A stretch of 64,000 nt of DNA from positions 11,670-75,669 of the forward strand of contig CAJTKU010000012.1 of assembly GCA_910577015.1 (NCBI GenBank). The letters run 5' to 3'. The position numbers and the translations under genes are program-made. A model generated the notes under the pieces. The model was not told the DNA's origin and searched no databases. It saw only the letters and a list, made by a program, of their open reading frames with translations. This document shows positions 60,822-64,000 of this stretch, piece by piece; position 1 is the first letter of the stretch, and each line of letters begins with the position of its first letter. This DNA is from an uncultured Lachnospiraceae bacterium. Lineage in GTDB: Bacteria; Bacillota; Clostridia; Lachnospirales; Lachnospiraceae.

Positions 60822-61724
60822 TTATCTGCATATATCATAAATAAATTCGGCGTTTTTATCCATGGCCTCGTAAGCTGTCTTAAACGGTGACATCTGAAAC
60901 ACGTGCCACATTCCCTCAAAGTGGTCCAGCCTGACGGATACGTTTGCCTCCACCATCCTTCTGTGCAGCTCTATGGAATCACTGAGCAGGATTTCATTGT
61001 CCCCCACTTGTATGTAGGTGGGCGGAAATCCTTTAAAATCTCCGAACAGCGGAGAAATATACGGGCAGTCCAGCCCTTCCCCTGCTCCCGCCGTATATGC
61101 CACAATCATTCTGTCAATATATTCCTTATCAAGAACCGGGTCTATCCGGGCATTCGTTTCATGGGTTTTCCCCGAGGAAGTCAAATCCGTCCACGGGGAC
61201 ATCAGTACGATTCCCCTGGGCAGCAGCCTCTCCTCATCCTTTAATTTCAATGTCAGTGCAAGCGCAAGATTGCCGCCTGCGGAGTCCCCCACCAGAATAA
61301 TATCCCTGGCGCCATACCCCAAGAGCATCAGATAGTTCCATACCTTCATGGCGTCCTGCAGCGCGGCGGGATAGGGATGCTCCGGCGCCAGCCTGTAATC
61401 AAAACTTAACACATCCATGGAAGTGGTTGCCGCCAGTTTCGCAGTCAAAGTCCTGCCGTACAGACAGCTTCCCGTAGAATACCCGCCCCCATGGCAATAT
61501 AAAAGCACATATTTTTTCATATGCGCACGGTTGACGCACGCCCATTCCCCATGGATTCCATCCATATCCACCTCTGTATAAGAAACCTCTTTGCTGTTTC
61601 CGAAAAGCATCCCGATATGGTCCTGGGACTGCCTGTGCTTTTCTATGTCCGTATTCTCCACCATGCCATGCACCCTTTTGATGAGCTGCATTAAATTTTG
61701 ATTCCTTTTCCCGTTAAAAGCCAT
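60822..61724 (-). CDS. Alpha/beta hydrolase (hormone-sensitive-lipase type)
   Basis: 300 residues. Oxyanion motif His-Gly-Gly-Gly-Tyr (about 77-81), nucleophile Gly-Asp-Ser-Ala-Gly-Gly (Ser about 152), acidic Asp-Pro-Val and final His (Trp-His-Val-Phe, about 274). Cytosolic esterase/deacetylase. TAGGAG precedes the ATG. Third gene after the acyltransferase and DUF6320 protein, so it may hydrolyse the ester or acyl product made by that pair. Confidence 0.9.
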   Translation of the reverse strand: MAFNGKRNQNLMQLIKRVHGMVENTDIEKHRQSQDHIGMLFGNSKEVSYTEVDMDGIHGEWACVNRAHMKKYVLLYCHGGGYSTGSCLYGRTLTAKLAATTSMDVLSFDYRLAPEHPYPAALQDAMKVWNYLMLLGYGARDIILVGDSAGGNLALALTLKLKDEERLLPRGIVLMSPWTDLTSSGKTHETNARIDPVLDKEYIDRMIVAYTAGAGEGLDCPYISPLFGDFKGFPPTYIQVGDNEILLSDSIELHRRMVEANVSVRLDHFEGMWHVFQMSPFKTAYEAMDKNAEFIYDICR

Positions 61725-61770
61725 CTCTTTTCTCCTATCATACTTTCCTTTATCCGTATTTTCCGTGTTT

Positions 61771-62475
61771 TCAGAAATGCAGCCTCCTGCGCACCGCGTT
61801 CCTAAGCCTTGTCCTTGACAACAGGGTAATCAGGGTAATGTCGATAATGACACAGACGGTAAGCACCACGGCCGACCACACAAGCTGCACTGCCCCGTGC
61901 AGGTACCAGTCAATCAATATTTCAAGACCGATGCAAAACACCCCCACAGCCGTAAAAAGGTACAACGATGTTGTCAGAAACGTGCATGGCAGCTTTTTGA
62001 CACAGACGGTAAACGCTTCCGCAACACACACCGCCAGTATCGTCACAGGCAGCGCCAGACCGAAAAACCACTCGTCGCTTCTTAAGGCAAATGTAATCAG
62101 ATACAGGTAAACGCCAATGGAAATTCCGTCCAGCAGCAGAGACGTATATATGGACAATTTCGCATAAATAACCACTGGGATAAACAACACCCACACTATC
62201 AGGCAGGCTCCGATAACAAATAAAGACCACGCCGCGCCCTTAAATACAAAAAGGTTCAAAAGGCCGCAGGTAATTCCTGCCGCTACCAGAACCGCCGTAA
62301 GCAGTATGCCGAAATCCTTCCTTTTTACCTTCTCCACCTGCCCCTTTTTTTCGGGAAACGGCGATTCACCCAGCCCCTTTGCCGGATTCCGAGGATTATA
62401 CACAGGCGTATTGCATAAAGGACATTCCTTTAAAGACGCATCCAGTTCTACACCGCAATTTACACAATAAGACAT
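61771..62475 (-). CDS. DUF6320 membrane protein with zinc ribbon
   Basis: 234 residues. N-terminal zinc ribbon Cys-Val-Asn-Cys ... Cys-Pro-Leu-Cys (about 4-24), then six hydrophobic segments (about 55-220) and a basic tail. I recognise it as the DUF6320 type, whose function is not established. TAGGAGG precedes the ATG; 9 bases after the acyltransferase gene. Confidence 0.85.
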   Translation of the reverse strand: MSYCVNCGVELDASLKECPLCNTPVYNPRNPAKGLGESPFPEKKGQVEKVKRKDFGILLTAVLVAAGITCGLLNLFVFKGAAWSLFVIGACLIVWVLFIPVVIYAKLSIYTSLLLDGISIGVYLYLITFALRSDEWFFGLALPVTILAVCVAEAFTVCVKKLPCTFLTTSLYLFTAVGVFCIGLEILIDWYLHGAVQLVWSAVVLTVCVIIDITLITLLSRTRLRNAVRRRLHF

Positions 62476-62484
62476 TTTTTCCTC

Positions 62485-63768
62485 CTAACGGTTGCTTTCT
62501 ATTTTTACAGGGATACCATCCTGTACCAGTTTCCGGAAAAAGTACCGTTCCACGTCCGCCTCCGCAATACTGCTGGCAAAATTAATGGTCAGGGTATCTT
62601 CAAAGCTGATAATGGCACAGTTGGTGCGGCTGGAAAAGGGCTGACCCATATAAATATCAAACCGCTCTATAAAAGGCTTCATACTCTCCGGCACTTTTAA
62701 CGAGCCCATATTGGTAAGGCCCGCCGAAGAATTTTTGTCCTGTACCTTGGTATAAAAAGTCCGCACCACAAAATCCTTGATAAACAAAGGCACTACCCGG
62801 ATGAAAGGATTTCTCTGGGTGGATGCATTGGTGGTGATATCCCCCCTCAGAAACTTTTCATTTATATAATAACGCATGTAATTATGCACATGCTCTACAA
62901 TTTCCTCAAAGGTATAGTCCCCAAGCCTGGGGTCAATGCCGGGATAAATCATGGTAATGAAGTTCCGCAGGGTTTTGGAAGGGAAAAAACGCCTCAGATT
63001 AACCGGCATAGCAATCTTTACAGGCCTAAGCCCGAAGTGGAAGTCATTTTCCTGTTTTTGCATCAGGGCATATAAAAGCACTGCATTCAGGTATTCCGTA
63101 ATCGTGGCATGGTACCCCTTTGCCACCTCCATTACACGTGATGCCGACATAATCCCGTCGATAATGTTCAGCGTATAAAACGGCTCCTTGGTTCCCCTCA
63201 CCCGGTATGTCTTTTCTCCCGGTCTGGGCGGCCGCACCTTGGAATTGGCATACTTCATGTAGGCGTCTTCCAGTTCTCCCGCCTCCGGTTCTTCGTGAAT
63301 GTCCAGCACGAACCCCCCACATTCTATCTCATGTCCCAGAAGCCTTAAATACTCAGCCGTTATCGTCTGCAATACGCACATACCGCCCGTGCCGTCTCCC
63401 AGACTGTGATGCGCCTCAAGGGAAATCCTGCTCCCAAAATAATAAATCCTGATTAAATATCTGTTGTTCGCTTTAAACGGCATGGGCATACAGGGATTCT
63501 TGATATCCGGCTGCACAAAAGGACCCGGCCTGTCATTCGGCTCCAGATATCTCCAGAAAAGCCCTTTCCTGATAGCCGCCTTATATGTGGGAAACCTGGG
63601 AAGCGCCCTGTTGACCGCCTCCTGCAGCACTTCGGGCTTAATATCTTCCTTGAGCGCCACAGAAAGCCGGTAAACCGAAGAAAAATCCCTTCTCTGCAAA
63701 GTCGGATATACAATTGCCGACAAGTCAAGTTTATACCATACCGCCTGCGTTTTCTTTTCTTCTCTCAT
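62485..63768 (-). CDS. Condensation / alcohol acyltransferase superfamily protein
   Basis: 427 residues. The superfamily catalytic motif His-His-Ser-Leu-Gly-Asp-Gly (about 125-131) is intact, and the C-terminal half has the related Arg-Asn/Asp-Phe-Gly pattern only loosely. It should join an acyl group to an alcohol or amine using acyl-CoA or a carrier-bound substrate, but no carrier protein or adenylation module is nearby. AAAGGA precedes the ATG. First gene of the three-gene operon. Confidence 0.85.
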   Translation of the reverse strand: MREEKKTQAVWYKLDLSAIVYPTLQRRDFSSVYRLSVALKEDIKPEVLQEAVNRALPRFPTYKAAIRKGLFWRYLEPNDRPGPFVQPDIKNPCMPMPFKANNRYLIRIYYFGSRISLEAHHSLGDGTGGMCVLQTITAEYLRLLGHEIECGGFVLDIHEEPEAGELEDAYMKYANSKVRPPRPGEKTYRVRGTKEPFYTLNIIDGIMSASRVMEVAKGYHATITEYLNAVLLYALMQKQENDFHFGLRPVKIAMPVNLRRFFPSKTLRNFITMIYPGIDPRLGDYTFEEIVEHVHNYMRYYINEKFLRGDITTNASTQRNPFIRVVPLFIKDFVVRTFYTKVQDKNSSAGLTNMGSLKVPESMKPFIERFDIYMGQPFSSRTNCAIISFEDTLTINFASSIAEADVERYFFRKLVQDGIPVKIESNR

Positions 63769-63887
63769 ATTTTCCTTTCACGTCATGCATCCCGGTACTT
63801 AAATTTCTTTTCATATACAACAGTGGATATGCATTCCCTTGTTCATCCTCCATAAATATTGCAATTATGATTTAAAATTTTAAAGAT

Positions 63888-63893
63888 ATTATA
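63888..63893 (-). promoter_or_regulatory. Candidate -10 of the acyltransferase operon
   Basis: Minus-strand TATAAT in a very AT-rich stretch about 120 bp upstream of the start. No good -35 is seen, so an activator may be required. Confidence 0.45.
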
Positions 63894-63915
63894 CACTATA
63901 TGAAAAAAATATGAT

Positions 63916-63944
63916 ACAGAAAAGACGAACCTTAAAGGTTCGTC
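63916..63944 (-). terminator. Intrinsic terminator of a gene beyond the right edge
   Basis: On the minus strand, GACGAACC pairs with GGTTCGTC (63944-63937 with 63931-63924) around a 5-base loop, followed by TTTT. It separates the upstream, unseen gene from the acyltransferase promoter. The rest of 63945-64000 shows nothing recognisable. Confidence 0.75.
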
Positions 63945-64000
63945 CTGTAGGATTACAATACATGTGTTACAACTGAATAAATTAAAGACGGAAATACCTG

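Noticed and set aside
63790..63870. Short minus-strand frame upstream of the acyltransferase gene
   Set aside because: About 36 codons overlapping the next start out of frame, with no family match or conservation evidence.
1..64000. Prophage, insertion sequence, integrative element or tRNA genes
   Set aside because: No integrase, transposase with terminal repeats, phage structural gene or tRNA fold was recognised in either strand; the Rpn gene alone is not enough.

Overview
The window looks like a chromosomal segment of a Gram-positive, low-to-mid GC Clostridia, most probably Lachnospiraceae. The reasons are the gene orders rimP-nusA-ylxR-ylxQ-infB-rbfA-nrnA-truB-ribF and dgt-dnaG-rpoD-trmK-nif3, AGGAGG ribosome binding sites throughout, frequent GTG/TTG starts, a BceRS/ABC peptide-sensing module, and protein families typical of gut Lachnospiraceae (DUF4867, DUF6320, Rpn-type nuclease, ABC-type-IV/CmpB membrane proteins). 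No rRNA, tRNA, prophage, insertion sequence or CRISPR array is visible. Almost every gene is on the minus strand.

Layout. 1-6.2 kb: a cut-off nucleotidyltransferase, a zinc/cadmium P-type ATPase with an SmtB-like operator in its promoter, then on the minus strand a cell-wall hydrolase (C40), a zinc-type SmtB/ArsR repressor and a MATE exporter. 6.2-14.9 kb: translation and transcription housekeeping operon from rimP to ribF, with a clear promoter and leader. 14.9-21.9 kb: a six-gene aryl-acid module (paaK, iorA, iorB, paaK, ACT protein, Na+ symporter). 22-26.9 kb: BceRS-BceAB-like regulator, kinase and ABC exporter, with two CTTAC-N6-GTAAG palindromes. 27-31.7 kb: isomerase, DUF4867 and kinase sugar operon with a divergent AraC regulator. 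31.7-34.4 kb: two acetyltransferases, an Rpn nuclease with a Gly-Glu-Lys-Arg repeat and an AT-rich orphan. 34.4-40.8 kb: folate operon (folC, folE, HD hydrolase, folP, folB-folK fusion) running into a phosphoesterase and a leucine-rich-repeat lipoprotein by start/stop overlaps. 40.8-45.4 kb: CmpB-like protein, second MATE exporter, PH-domain protein, nitroreductase, pyrB-pyrI. 45.4-50.1 kb: operon of a His/Cys-rich G3E GTPase, a second G3E GTPase lacking CxCC, a ZIP transporter, ylmH and another CmpB protein. 50.1-55.1 kb: trypsin-like protease, rnpB, chemoreceptor, TGS-domain uridine-kinase-like protein. 55.1-60.7 kb: nif3, trmK, rpoD, dnaG, dgt. 60.8-63.8 kb: alpha/beta hydrolase, DUF6320 membrane protein and condensation-type acyltransferase operon.

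Themes. Zinc handling recurs: efflux ATPase with His-rich tail, SmtB repressor with a complete alpha-5 zinc site, ZIP importer and two G3E GTPases. Two copies of one large palindromic repeat (6011-6193 and 43192-43364), with covarying outer stems, lie 12-14 bp upstream of a -35 box in the same relative orientation. A third, unrelated palindrome lies inside the peptide-sensing locus. The best candidates for undescribed biology are the zinc-G3E operon, the hydrolase-DUF6320-condensation operon, the aryl-acid module and the promoter-proximal palindromes.
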